Assembly (NCBI RefSeq): GCF_963678635.1
Contig: NC_087062.1
Location: forward strand, 23,704,177 to 23,768,176
Direction of reading: 5' to 3'
Length of the DNA stretch: 64,000 bases
DNA from: Symsagittifera roscoffensis
Taxonomy: Eukaryota > Xenacoelomorpha > Acoela > Convolutidae
Part shown: positions 47,401 to 60,330 of the stretch, piece by piece
How the letters are laid out: each line of letters starts with the position of its first letter
Position numbering within the stretch: position 1 is the first letter of the stretch
Notes under the pieces: generated by a model
Told to the model about the DNA's origin: nothing
Seen by the model: the letters and a program-made list of their open reading frames with translations, nothing else
Database searches by the model: none
Made by a program: the position numbers and the translations under genes

Positions 47401-49300
47401 TACCAAAAATGATTGTTATCAAACCGCATTTACAAGCATTTTACATTAGCCTGGGAGATGAGACCTTCTGGTTCGTTTTCAGACTTCTCTGAATGGAATA
47501 TTTAAAATTTCTTAATCGTGTATGCAGTTTTTCTTTTGTAAATTACAACAGTCGTTAAAACTTTCACGTTTCTTCTTGGTTTTGATATTTTAATTAGGTC
47601 TTCTCTAGTTATTACAATGCATAAAATTACTACTGGGTAGTTTTCTTGGTTTAATTTTTGAAGTGTTTTAAACATTTCATAAACAAAAAATCAAAAGATG
47701 TATACATTCAATGTGTTTACCGTGCTAATCTTATTGTGTCGAACTTACGCTTAACAAACATTCTGTTTAATTTCTGAAAACTGTTTTCCAGTTTTTTCAT
47801 GACGCTGTTGCTTGAAGTACCATATATTAAAATTCCACATTGATTAATAGGTTGCACAGATGCTTTGTGACACTTATCAACTGTTTCTTGTTTCAAAACT
47901 TTCTTATTTGATAGAATAAACAGCAGTCAGTGTATTTGTTTTTTCCTTGGAAGAGAAACATAATTAACCATTTTCAAACCAATTTTTATTGTAATTTATA
48001 AATACTTATAAATAAAGTTGATGGATTTCTTGTTTTGATTCATGTACGATTCAAAACAATTTTCCGTTTTGTTTTTTGAAAATCCTTGTTTTCGTTTTTT
48101 ACGTTGAGGTGAGAATGATTTCTTTCGGCCAAATTTCAGTTTTTTTATCAATTTTTGTATTTTTTGAGCTAATGAGTCAATTGATGCTTGAGTGTTTTGT
48201 TGATAAGAAGATAATCAAAAGAAGTGGACCTAAAACTGAGCCCTGTGGCCCTCCGTAGTTTTTTTAGTGATGCCTTTTTCTACTGAGATACGTATATACC
48301 GATTTTGATCTACTTGTTTAAACTGCGGATTTTACTGTTTGGTGTTTACTAATTGTTCCCCAACAACATGTTTGGCAATTCAAAACTTTTTTTTCGATGT
48401 GCCTGCACTATTTAGATTGAACTCACCGCAAACATGGGGAGTAATGATTATTTTTTCAAAATAATCTTTCAATGTTACAGAGGTTTGTTTTTTAAGCAAG
48501 CTAGATGGTATGTAACAACAGGATAAAATTATTGTTTTTTGGTCTGCATAGATGAAGTGTGTACTTATATTGAAGTTGTTTGTTTGATTTAATATCTGAT
48601 AATTTGAATCTTCACTGATAAAAACTCTAGAGCCTCCGCCTACTTTCTTACGACAACTGGTCTAATTATTATGATAGTCGCTAAGTTTGGGAACAAATTT
48701 ATTTTGTTCCTCTTTCAGCCAAGTTATGAACTCGGCAATTGGCTTTTCTTTCAAACTTTCTTTAAACACAAAATGCATCAAAAACTAATAAATAAAAAAC
48801 AAAAACATAGTTAAAAATTATACGAAAGCAAAAGTTTCGTAAAAAATATTGAAAAGTTGTTGGGGCTCTCGACAAAAGTCGCAGATCACCCAACCAAATT
48901 GGTTCGAAAATTTTTTTTAGATCGTTATTTAGTGTCCCTTGTACTCCTCATGAACGCTGAAAAATCACAGCAAAAAGACTACCAGCGTAATTCACTGACA
49001 GCACAAACAGAACTGAGTACAAATAAGAAAATAGTTTCAATCTTCATGATTTTGAGTGATACATTTCGGAGTGGTTTCTTTCAGTTAAAGTTACGGTTGA
49101 AGAAAAAAAATGATATTTAAGAAGAAAAAACATTTTAAAAAAGTGAGCCAATAATGAGGCGCGTGAGTCCTCAAAAACACAAATGTTTGAAAACTAAGAT
49201 CAGAAAAGTGATTTGTTCCACTCAAATCATAAGCAAAGTCAAAAACGAGTCATAAGCAAAGGTTAAAACTGGACAATTTTTTTAATCAAAACAAGGGATT
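47401..49300 (-). mobile_element. Minus-strand EN-RT retroelement, copy 3 (deleted)
   Basis: This copy retains the 3' tail (47.4-47.9 kb), a well-kept RT block GGPQGSVLGPLLLIIF (about 48,215-48,258) and an endonuclease remnant (CGEFN at about 48,415-48,434). About 1 kb of the middle is missing: the sequence passes from the GPL block region directly into the endonuclease C-terminal part at about 48,300. It is not functional. Confidence 0.7.
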
Positions 49301-52300
49301 CTCCTTGAGTTTATGTATGTCTCAATTTAAGTTATCAGTCTTTTTCAAATTTGGTTTTTTATGGAATGGCGACTTCTCATAATTGGCTTTTTTTGCATGG
49401 GTTGTCTCTCGTTACAATCTTTTCGCAAAGAGGAAAAAAATCAAAAAGTGTGTTTTGTGTGAAGCAAAAAGTCTTGTTTGATTTTATTTGTAAAATAAAT
49501 TCAAGGTTCGTCAAAAATACAGGCTGCGATTTGCAAAAAATCTGTTTTCCCAAAAAAGAAGATTTACAACGTTTCACAAAAAGATACAAAAATTTGACAT
49601 TTCTGGTTGAACTCTCGGTAGTGATTTACATGGCAAACCCCTGAATGCCGCTTATCTATGATACTCTTCCCACTAAACTTGTTGATTTTATCATTTCAAA
49701 AGATTTTTGGTTAAGGTGTTTAACTTTCACACAAGGAGAAAAATTAGTCAGACAGTTTTTTACAGCCAAAAATACGTTAATCACACAATTTCACAGTGCG
49801 AAACAATAAAACAACACACGAAAAAATGCTAATCGTAGACCTTTCAGATTTTTTTCTGGACATGTGAAACTTAGTTTCCCAAGTGTGAAAAGGGATGACT
49901 ACCTTTTTTATCAACTCGAGAGACTTAGTGAACAAACAACTTCAGTTTTAGCTCATCAAAGCTGAGTAAAATAAATCTTCTATCAAACTTTTTGCTCGTC
50001 GACAGACGCATTGAAATGCCAGAAAAAAAAACAAAACAACCAAAAAAAGGTTTCCGATAAAAAGATGAACAATACTTTCTTTTTAAACGTTTAGCATTTT
50101 GAGCGGTCCAGAAGTAAGCGTGGAAGATTTTCTTCTTGAAACTACTGGAAAATAGGTCTCTAAGCCAATAAAAGAACGCCGAAATTATTCGCCCCGATGG
50201 TTTTGTGCAATACTCTTTCTTAAGAATAAGGAGAAGAAACAAGCATGGCTTTTCTTTCAAGTTTTTTTTTCAACACAAAATGAATCAAAAACTTTTTAAA
50301 AATTATTAAACAAAAACGTTACTGAAAATTTATGTACAAAAATCATACAAAAACATCAGTTATGTAAGGAGTTTGATAAAGACATTGGAACTCTCTGTAA
50401 AAGTCCCTGATCACCCAGCAAATTAGTTTGAAGTTTCTTTCTGGGCTCGTTTCTGAGTGTCCCTTGTCTTCTTCCTAAACTCTGCAAAAACCACAGCAGA
50501 AAAATTCCGCAAGCAGAAGTAACAGGCAGGACAAAAAGTTCCGATAGCAAATAAAATGTTGGTTTAACTTTTATGATTTTGCAGGAAAAAGAAACAGAGT
50601 AAATTCCTTCGGTTAAATTTACGGTTGCAGAAAAAAAATCGATATTTAGTTAGACAAAAAACATTTTTAAAAACTGAGCCAGCAACGAGACGAGCGAGGC
50701 CTCAAAAACAGGCCTCAACTGTTCGAAAATTAAGATCAAAAAACTGTTTTTTTTTCTTCAGCTCAATTCATGAACAAAGTCAAAAACGAGTCCTCAACAA
50801 AAAATAAATTGGGCAATTTCGTCAACACAAAGGATTCTCATTGAGTTTTTATAAATCTCAATTTAAGTTATCAGTCTATTTGGTTACTTCTCATTATTGG
50901 CTTGAATTGCCTGGTTTGCTTCTCGTTTGTTTGTAAGTCCTCCTCGCCCTGAAAACACAGACAAGCAAAAAAAAAAATCAATAAAAGTTTGAACTATATT
51001 TTCTTTTAAAACTATTGGATTTTTGAGCAGTCCAGAGGTAAGCATGAAAACTACTCGAAATTAGGTCTCTAAACCGACAAAAAAGCCCGATTGTATACAG
51101 TTTTAAAGCGAGAAAAAAAACAAAAAAAAAAGCAAAGAGAGTCAAGTTTTTAAAAAATTGCTAAGAGCAGAAGAAAATCAGAGCACTAAAAAAACTTTTA
51201 GAGTTTTAAAAAAACAAAAATCAGAGCACTTAGGAACATTTTTTTAAAAAACATTCTACAATATGGCACTTCAGCCGACAAAACATAAGCAGACAAATAA
51301 AAAGCCTACAATTTTTTTTGGAAAATAATCATCTCCGTTTGGAAAAAAAACAGGTCCTGTCAGATTTTAAACCATGAATTTTGCCGCCCAGGGCGTATTC
51401 CTTAGAGAAATTTATTGTTGTAAATTTTAACTATGAAAAGTGTTGGACTAGCATTTTCGAAAATGGCCTTTTCTTCTAAATCACCAGAAGTTTTGTTAAT
51501 CAAATCTGAGGATGTTCAAAAATTAATAAACTAAATGTAAAAGTATTAAAACTGATTTGGAAAAAATCAAGACGTTTAAATATTTTGTCTTCCGCGTGGT
51601 CCGGCTAAAATCTTTCCGCACGGAACAAGCAACAATCAAAAAGTGTGTTTTGTGTGCAGCAAATATTCTTCTTCCTTTTGATTTCGAAAACTAAATTTAA
51701 GTTCTATCAAAAATACAGGCTGCGATTTGCAAAAAATCTGTTTTCCCAAAAAAGAAGATTTACAACGTTTCACAAAAAGATACAAAAATTTGAGATTTCT
51801 GGTTGAACTCTCGGTAGTGATTTACATGGCAAACCCCTGAATGCCGCTTATCTGTGATACTCTTCCCACTAAACTTGTTGGTTTTATCATTTCAAAAGAT
51901 TTTTGGTTAAGTTGTTTAACTTTCACACAAGGAGAAAAATTAGTCAGACAGTTTTTACAGCCAAAAATACGTTAATCACACAGTTTCACAGTGCGAAACA
52001 ATAAAACAACACAAGAAAAAACGCTGGTCGTAGATTTTTTGGACAATTTTCTGAACATGTGAAACTTAGTTTCTCAAGTGTGAATTTGGATGACTACCTT
52101 TTTTATCAACTCGACAGACTTACTGAAGAAAAATTTCAGTTGCAGCAAATCAAAGTTGAGTGATTCTTCTATCAAACCTTTTTGCTCGTCGACAGACGCA
52201 AAATGAGGACAACAAAAAAACCAAAAAAGAATTGTTTTCAATGATAACTTGAACTTTACTTTCTTTTAAACTTTTTGATTGGTCCAGAAAAAACCATGAC

Positions 52301-55300
52301 AGTTTTTTCTGGAATTTAGGCCTGTAAGCCGATAAAAAAAGCAGAACTTTTTCGCCCCGATCAAAGTTTTAATGCAAAAAACAAGAAGTTAAGCTCAAAA
52401 AAGTTGCGAAAAGCAAAAAATATCAGAGCACTACAAAAACTGTAATAATAGAAAAAAAAACTTTAAAAACAAAAAAATTCCATAATATGGCTTTTCAGCT
52501 GGCAAAACATTAGCAGAAAAATAAAAAGTCTACAATAAAAAGCCTTCAATAAAAAGCCTACAAATTGGCGATCTTCGCCGCCAATTGCGTTTTCCTTAAA
52601 GAAAAATAAAGTTGCAAATTTCTTCCATGAAGGTTGTGTGACAAGCATCTAGTTTTTTTTAAATGGCGTTTTTTTTCTAAATCATCAAAAATTTTGTCAA
52701 TTAAATCTGAGGATGCCCAAAATTGATAAAACAAAAATAAGGGTGTTAAAACTGATTTGGAGAGAACAAAAAATCAAGACGTCGAATTTTTTGACTTCGA
52801 CGTAGTCCAGCTACAGTATTTTTGCACGAAAGAAACAAAACTCAAAAAGTGTGTTTTGTGTGAAGCAAAAACTCTTCTTTATTTTTATGTTGTAAGACAA
52901 ATTAAGGTCTGTCAAATAAACTGTCAGCGATTTGCATGCAATTGATTTTTCCGAAATACATTTTTACAAAACGAGTATTGTCTTCAAAAACAACTATGGC
53001 ACTGCCTGGAAAAACAACATTTTTTTAACAAGTTATTATATCTCACAAATTTACCCTTAAACAAATTTGCATCATATGATCGATTTTTATAATAAAACAA
53101 ATTTCAATGATTTTTAACAAAACTGAGTACAAATAAGAAAATAGTTTCAATCTTCATAATTTTGCGTGAAACAATTCAGAGTGGTTTCTTTCAGTTTAAG
53201 TTACAAATGAAGAAAAAAATGATATTTAAGAAGAAAAAGTAACATTTTGAAAAAGTGAGCCAATAACGAGACGAGTGAGGCCTCAAACACACAAATGTTT
53301 GAAAAAAAGGATCAGAAAAGTGATTTGTTTCACTCAAATCATAAGCAGAGTCAAAAGCGAGTCATAAGCAAGAATTAAAATTGGGCAATTTCTATTAAAA
53401 CAAGGGATTCTCATTGAGTTTATGTATGTCTCAATTTAAGTAATCATCTTTTTCATATTTGGTTTTATATGGAATGGCGACCTCTCATAATTGGTTTTTG
53501 AGCATGGGTTGTCTCTCGTTACAGTCTTTTCGCGAATAAGAAAAAAAATCAAAAAGTGTGTTTTGTGTGAAGCAAAATTTTTTGTTTGATTTATTTTCTA
53601 AAACATCAAAAAAACAGGCTGCGATTTGCAAACAATCTATTTTTTAAAAAGAAGATTTATAGCGTTTCACAAAAAGAGACAAAATATTGATATTTCTGCT
53701 TGAATTCTCGGTATTGTTTACATGGCAAACCTCCGAATGCCGCTTATCTGTGCTACTCTTCCCACTTAACTTGTTGGTTTCATCATATCAGAAGAGTTTC
53801 GATTAAGGGGTTTAACTTTCAATTTTTTATAACCAAAAACCAAATAGTCACACAATTTCGCAGTGCGAAACAAAAAAAAACAACACACGAAAAAATGCTA
53901 GTCGTAGACTTTTCGGACAATTTTTGAACATGTGAAACTTAGTTTCCCATGTGTGAAAAGGGATGACTACCTTTTTTATCAACTCGAGAGACTTAGTAAA
54001 CAAAAAATATCAGTTTTAACGCATCAAAGCTGAGTAAAATATATCTTCTATCAAACTTTTTGCTCGTCGACAGACGCAATGAAATGCCAGAAAAAACCAA
54101 AACAGCCAAAAAATGTATCCAATAAAAAGATGAACAAGACATTCTTTTTAAATTTTTAACAATTTGAGCGGTCCAGCAGAAAGCATGCAAGATCTTCCTT
54201 GAAATTACTGGAAGTTAGGTCTCTAAGCCGACAAAAAAGGCCGAAATTATTCGCCCCGAAAGTTTTGTGCAATACTCTTGCTTGAAAACTGAGCCAGTAA
54301 TGAGACCAGTGAGGCCTCAAAAATATAAACTAATCGAAAGTTAAGATCAAAAACTGTTTTTTTTCCGCTCAATTCATGAACAAAGCCAAAAACGAGTCTT
54401 AAGCAAAAAATAAATTGGGCAATTTCGTCAACACAAAGGATTCTCATTGAGTTTTTATAAATCTCAATTTAAGTTATCAGTCTATTTGGTTACTTCTCAT
54501 TATTGGCTTTAATTGCCTGGTTTGCTTCTCGTTTGTTTGTAAGTCCTCCTCGCCCTGAAAACACAGACAAGCAAAAACAAAAAATCAATAAAAGTTTGAA
54601 CTATATTTTCTTTTAAAACTATTGGATTTTTGAGCAGTCCAGAGGTAAGCATGAAAACTACTCAAAATTAGGTCTCTAAACCGACAAAAAAGCCCAATTT
54701 TATTCGCGCCGAATACAGTTTTAAAGCGAGAAAAAAAAGCAAGCAAACAGAGTCAAGTTTAAAAAAAATTTAACAGCAGAAGAAAATCAGAGCACTAAAA
54801 AAACTATAAGATTAGGAAAATTTGAAGAAAAAAAACATTCTATAATATGGCACTTCAGCCGACAAAACATAAGCAGACTAATAAAAAACCTACATTTTTA
54901 TTGGAAAAGAAAAATTTCCGTTTTGAAAAAAAAGAAACAGGTCCTGTCAGACCATGAATTTTGCCGCCCATGGCGTATTTCTTAGAGAAACTAATTGTTG
55001 CATTTTTTTTACTATGAAAAGTGTTGGACTAGCATTTTCTCGAAAACAGCGTTTTCTTCTAAATCAACAGAAGTTCTGTCAACCAAATCTGAGGACGTTC
55101 AAAATTAATAAAATAAATGTAAAAGTATTAAAACTGATTTGGAAAAAATCAAGACGTTGACATATTTTGTCTTCCACCTGGTCCGGCTTAAGTCTTTCCG
55201 CACGAAAGAAACAACAATCAAAAAGTGTGTTTTGCGTGCAGCAAATATTCTCCTTCGTTTTGATGTTGGAAATTAAAGTTAATTTCTGTCAAAAACACAA

Positions 55301-55860
55301 GCTGCGATTTGCAAACAATCTATTTTTCCAAAAAAAAAGCGTTTCACAAAAAAAGACAAAATTAACATAACTTTGATTGAATTCTCGGTATTATTTATTA
55401 CCAAATGAAGCTTATCTGTGGGATTCTTCTCACTCAACTTAGTGGTTCCATCAAATCAGAAAAATTTTGATAAAAGGGTTTAACTTTCACACAAGGAGAA
55501 ACAATTAGTCAGACAGTTTTTTAAAACCAAAAAAAAACAGCACACAAAAAATGCTAGTCATAGACTTTTCGGACAATTTTCTGAGCATGTGAAACTTAGT
55601 TTCCCAAGTGTAAAATTGGATGACTAGCTTTTTTTGTCAACCCGAGAGACTTACTGATGAAAAAATTTAGTTGTAGCGAATCAAATTTGAGTAAAATGAC
55701 TCTTCTATGAAACTGAGGACAGAAAAAAGCCAAAAAAAAGTTTTCAATGAAAACTTGAACTTTACTTTCTTTTAAACTTTTAAAAATTACAGTTTTTTCT
55801 GGAATTTAGGCCAGTAAGCCGATAAAAAAAAGGCAGAATTTTCCACCCCAATCAAAGTTT
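49300..55860. other. Array VI left part, repeat modules only
   Basis: A mosaic of the Cys-rich module, the SGKRTVSDLNF module and a third minus-strand motif (LRLSTSKKFDRR(F/Y)ILLSFD, at about 49.95, 54.0 and 59.0 kb). Segments 49.5-49.9 and 51.7-52.1 kb are nearly the same sequence, as are 50.8-51.2 and 54.4-54.8 kb. I see no recognised gene. Confidence 0.5.
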
Positions 55861-56930
55861 TAATGCAAAAAAAACAAAAAAAAAACAAGAAGTTAAGCTT
55901 AAAAAAGTTGCGAAAAGCAGAAAAATATCAGAGCACTACAAAAACTATGTTAAAAGAAAAACTTTTAAAACAAAAATTCCATAATATGGCTTTTCAGCCG
56001 ACAAAACATAAGCAGACAAATGAAAAGCCTACAATTTGTTTTTGGAAAAGAATATTTTCCGTTTGGAAAAAGAACAAGTCCTGTCAGTTTTTCACCCATG
56101 ACCTTCGCCGCCCATTGTGTATTTCTGAGAGAATAATAGTGTTGCAATTTTGTTCTATGAAAATTGTGTGACTAGCTCTAGTTTTTTTTAAATGGCGTTT
56201 TTTTTCTAAATCATCAAAAGTTTTGTCAATTGAATCTGAGGATGTTCAAAATTGATAAGAACAAATGTAGGGGTTTTAAAACTGATTTGCAGAGACAAAA
56301 ATCGAGACGTTGAATTTTTGACTCGCGCGTAGTCCAGCTACAGTCTTTTTGCACGAAAAAAAAAACAAAATCAAAAGGTGTGCTTTGTGTGAAGCAAAAA
56401 TTCTGATTTGCTTTTATGGTGTAAGATACATTTCAGGTCTGTCAAAAAAAACAGGCTGCGATTTGCTATCAATCTATTTTTCCACAAAATTGTAGATTTA
56501 TAGCGCTTCAAACATGAAACAAAATTTTTTATTGATTTGCATGGCAAACCTCCAAACGCCGCTTGTCTGTGGGATTCTTCCCACTCAACTTGTTGGTTTT
56601 ATCATTTCAGAAAATTTTTGGATTAGTAAAACGAAAAACTACCTCACAAGCAACACAGCTCAGCTGAATCGCCGTTAACAGACATTTTTAAAGACAGGCA
56701 CTGTCTTCAAAAACAATTATGGCACTACCTGCAAAAACAATATTTTTTTAAAAAATGATAATATATCTCGCAAATTTACCCTATGACAACTTTCCATCAT
56801 ATGATCAATTTAGAGACCGAAAGAAAATTCAATGTGAAGGAATTTAAAGTTTTCAAGTTCATCAGCTAGACTACTTTGAGCTTGAAACAATATAAAAAAG
56901 AACAAAATTGATAAAAGTTTGAATTATGGC
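55860..56930 (+). repeat. Array VI segment duplication, left copy
   Basis: Very similar to 59250-60330 at an offset of 3389 bp, measured on AAAATTCCATAATATGGC. It contains one Cys-rich module copy and directly precedes p62-like copy B. The frame at 55863-56171 (102 codons) is repeated in shortened form at 59375-59560. It is Lys-rich with no recognised domain. Confidence 0.75.
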
Positions 56931-57370
56931 CAAAACTATAGCAAGAGAATATGGGATAAGCATGAGAAGACAATTGGGAACTTTAGCGAAAACAGGATTT
57001 TGCCGTCGCAAGCGTTTTCGTTAACTCAGACTAAGTTGCCGAGAGTTATTTAGGAGAGCAAATGTCTTGTTCCCGATTGCAATACTCTTGCTTGTCGCGA
57101 GGGTCAAAAGAACTATAAGCTCTTCGTCTCTGCTTATTATTATCTCAATGAATTATTGCCGGTCACACATCGCTCAGAGCGAATTGAAGCTTGCAAAATT
57201 TGCTATCCGGATTTTGAGTTCCTTTTAACATGCATGAGTGACAAAGATCAAAATCATCACAAGTTTAACATTTGTCCCGTGTGCCAAAAATAGGACAACG
57301 GTGGCAATTGTCGGATTGAACTTCCGCGGGTACAGGATGAAGCATAACCAGTTCAGGACGGGTATTTGAA

Positions 57371-57703
57371 TTACAAAACGACTGGCTCGTCTGAAACTAA
57401 TGGCTGCAAGGAACTCAATAGGTCCAAAGGCTTTAAATGCTCCACAAAAACCAAAAAATTACCCTTTGCAGACTGGCTCAGCGCATCTTGTAGCTCATCG
57501 TCTGATGAAAACAGAATTTTATCACCGTCAAAATCTCCCCATCTCAAACTGAATTTAGTTCCACTAGATGCTAGATACGGAAATATTTCTAAAAGCCAAC
57601 TATTCAGCTGCGAAAAAATTCCATTCCGCACATTTTTCAGCTGAAGTTGTCTAGTATTAACTCTGTAAACAACTTTGACAGTTCTAGACGTAGAGAAATG
57701 TGT
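57371..57703 (-). other. PB1 domain of copy B, uninterrupted
   Basis: About 110 open codons encode a complete PB1 fold pattern: Lys in TVKVVY, a basic QLQLKNVRNG stretch, the helix NSWLLEIFPYLASS, a KFSLRW strand and the acidic DFDGD...DDEL loop. PB1 domains pair basic face to acidic loop, so this has both faces. It survives although stops lie on both sides. Compared with the 1.7-3.7 kb gene, the intron in the middle of PB1 is absent. Confidence 0.75.
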
Positions 57704-57829
57704 TTATTTAAACTGTCCATTTGCGGACAAAGAATGAAAAGAAGCATCAAGAGGTATTTACACGAAATCACTAGAAAATTCTGCCTTTTCAGATATCAAT
57801 TCAACGTCTTCTTTGAACCTATCAGCTTT

Positions 57830-58300
57830 GCTGTCATCTGCTTGATCTGTGTTAGTTTTTAGAGACAAGTTGACTTCAAGTTTATGGTCATAAATTCCTG
57901 GTGTTTTGGACTGGCCACCAGTTTTCTCGTCTGCATGATCTGTGTTGACTTTCAGAAATGTATTCGTTTCAAATTTAGGGTCATTACTTCCTAAAGCTTT
58001 TGACTGGCAACCAGCTTTGTTTTTTGCCTGATCTAGGCTGATTTTCGGAGATGTATTGGTTTTAAAATTAGGGTTATTACTTCCTAACGCTGTTGACTGG
58101 CAATCAATTTTGTTTTTTGCTTAATCTGTGCTGGTTTTCAGAGATGTATTGGTTTCAATTTCAGGGTCAATTTAATTTAACGTTTTGACTGGCAATCAAC
58201 TTTGCTTTTTGCTTGATCTGTGCTGGTTTTCAGAGACTCATTGGTTTCAAAAATTTTTTATTTGATTAAGTCATAGTAGGTTATCTTGGAGTTGTCGAAA
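57830..58300 (-). repeat. 93-bp coding minisatellite, five units (copy B)
   Basis: The unit landmark GATCTGTG(T/C)T(G/A) and variants begin at 57844, 57937, 58030, 58123 and 58215 (spacings 93, 93, 93, 92). On the minus strand each unit encodes 31 residues around ETNTSLKTSTDQAK, a KAGCQSKALGSNDP part and a Phe or Leu link. The units nearest PB1 are the most diverged in sequence but in frame. The 92-bp spacing shifts the frame of the outermost unit. Confidence 0.8.
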
Positions 58301-59249
58301 ATCCGCAAAAAATGTCCAGGCTGACTTCATATATAAGTGATGTGTCATGAAACAGAATTATATACCAGAAGACTACTCCTTGACATGACATTGTAGAGTA
58401 GGCTGAGTTTTCTTCTGTCTAAGTCGGAAAGATTTCTTCCACGTAGTCCAGCTAAAGTCCTTCCGCACGAAAGAAACAACGATCAAAAAGTGTGTTTTGT
58501 GTGCAGGAATTATTCTTGTCTGTTTTGATGTTTGATGTGGAAAACAGTTTAAGGTCCGACAAAAAAACAGGCTTCGATTTGCAAACAATCTACTTTTCCG
58601 AAAAAGAAGATTTGTAGCGTTTCGAAAAAGAGACAAAAAATTGATATAACTTTGATTGAAATCTCGGTATTGATTTACATGGCGAACCTCCAAATGTCGC
58701 TTATCTAAGACTTTCTTCTCCCTCAATTTGTTGGTTTTATCATTTCGAAAGTTTTTTGGTTAAGGTGTTTTTTTTCACACAAGAAGAAAAAATTAGTCAG
58801 ACAGTATTTTACAGCCAAAAATACGTTTGTCACACAATTTCACATTGCGAAACAATAAAAATAACACATAAAAAATCCTAGTCGTAGACTTTTTGGTCAA
58901 TTTTATGGACATGTGAAACTTAGTTTCCCAAGTGTGAACTTGGATGACTACTTTTTTTTGTTAACTCAAGAAGCTTAATAAAGAAAAATTTCAGTTGTAG
59001 CGCATCAAAGTTGAGTAAAATGACTTTTCTATCAAACTTTTTTGCTCGTTGACAGACGCAATTTGAGGACAGAAAAAAGCAAAACAGCCAAATAAATTGT
59101 TTTCTCATAAAACTTGAACTTTATTTTCTTTTGAATTTTTAGCAATTTGAGCGGTCCAGAAGCTAGCTTGAATTTTTTTTCTGTAATTTAGGTCTCTAGG
59201 CCGATAGAAAAAGACAGATTTTATTCTTCCTGTACGAAGTTTTTAAGCA

Positions 59250-60330
59250 AAAGAAAAAGAAAAAAGAAAACAAGAAGTTAAGCTTAAAAAAGTTACAAAA
59301 AGCAGAAAAATATCAGAACGCTACAAAAAACTATTAAGTTAGAAAGAAACTTTATAAAATAAAAATTCCATAATATGGCTTTTCAGCCGACAAAACATAA
59401 GCAGACAAATGAAAAGCCTACAATTTGTTTTTGGAAAAGACTATTTTCCGTTTGGAAAAAGAACAAGTCCTGTCAGATTTTCACCCATGACCTTCGCCGC
59501 CCATTGTGTATTTCTGAGAGAATAATAGTGTTGCAATTTTCTTCTATGAAAATTGTGTGACTAGCTCTAGTTTTTTTTAAATGGCGTTTTTTTTCTAAAT
59601 CATCAAAAGTTTTGTAAATTGAATCTGAGGATGTTCAAAATTGATAAGAACAAATGTAGGGGTTTTAAAACTGATATGCAGAGACAGAAATCGAGACGTT
59701 GAATTTTTGACTCGCGCGTAGTCCAGCTACAGTCTTTTTGCACGAAAAAAAAACAAAATCAAAAGGTGTGCTTTGTGTGAAGCAAAAATTCTGATTTGCT
59801 TTTATGGTGTAAGATACATTTCAGGTCTGTCAAAAAAACAGGCTGCGATTTGCTATCAATCTATTTTTCCACAAAATTGAAGATTTATAGCGCTTCAAAC
59901 ATGAAACAAAATTTTTTATTGATTTGCATGGCAAACCTCCAAACTTCGCTTGTCTGTGGGATTCTTCCCACTCAACTTGTTGGTTTTATCATTTCAGAAA
60001 AATTTTGGATTAGTAAAATGAAAAACCACCTCACAAGCAATACAGCGCAGCTGAATCGCCGTTAATAGACGTTTTTTTAAAACGGACATTGTCTTCAAAA
60101 ACATTTATGGCACTACCTGCAAAAACAATATATTTTGAAAAAGGTATTATATCTCGCAAACTTACCCTTAGACAATTTTCCATCATATGATCAATTTGCA
60201 GACCAAAAAGAAAAAAATTTTCAATGAGAAAGAACTAAAAGGTTTTTAAACTAATCAGCTAGACTACTTTGAGCTTGAAACAAAATAAAAGAATAAAACT
60301 AACGAAAATTTGAATTATGGCTAAAACTAT
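59250..60330 (+). repeat. Array VI segment duplication, right copy
   Basis: Partner of 55860-56930. An additional block of about 1.1 kb (60.3-61.45 kb, itself containing a partial repeat of 60.1-60.6 kb and a Cys-rich module) lies between this copy and p62-like copy C. This explains why the later offset is 4523 bp rather than 3389. Confidence 0.75.

Larger units (their letters stand above)
41996..54447 (-). repeat. Dispersed module with (F/D)LSGKRTVSDLNF-type frame, six copies
   Basis: Minus-strand frames of similar sequence occur at 41996-42232, 45550-45837, about 49.15-49.33, 50.66-50.80, 53.24-53.42 and 54247-54447 kb. The clearest are FDFAYDLSGKRTVSDLNFKT and, in the last, HELSGKKTVFDLNF. 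On the plus strand they share the CATAAGCAAAGTCAAAAGCGA landmark. I do not recognise a protein family. In array V the module sits 5' of the endonuclease, so it may be the retroelement's 5' region, but copies also occur without it. Confidence 0.5.
57150..58330 (-). pseudogene. p62-like copy B: 31-aa repeats, open PB1, broken ZZ
   Basis: Read on the minus strand: five 93-bp repeat units (58.3-57.84 kb), a linker, a PB1 domain and a ZZ remnant, with no intron between PB1 and ZZ. PB1 is open from 57703 to 57371. It starts STSRTVKVVYRVN (basic strand 1) and has the OPCA motif DFDGDKILFSSDDELQDAL. Damage: TAA at 58121-58123 in a repeat, TAA at 57758-57760 and 57704-57706 in the linker, a one-base insertion after PB1 (near 57,375), and TAA at 57265-57267 within the ZZ. 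The first zinc Cys is Ser and the final His is also Ser. No ATG precedes PB1 within its open frame. Protein kinship to p62 is clear; function as a whole protein is unlikely. Confidence 0.75.

Noticed and set aside
48076-48258. 60-codon plus-strand ORF ending GPKTEPCGPP
   Set aside because: The complement reads GGPQGSVLGPLLLIIF, an RT block, so the plus-strand frame is a shadow.
55863-56171. Lys-rich 102-codon ORF as a gene
   Set aside because: It starts in an A-rich tract of a repeated segment. The copy at 59.3 kb is open only in part, and no domain is seen.
57366-57644. 92-codon plus-strand ORF
   Set aside because: It is the complement of the PB1 domain of copy B, which carries the recognisable OPCA motif on the minus strand.
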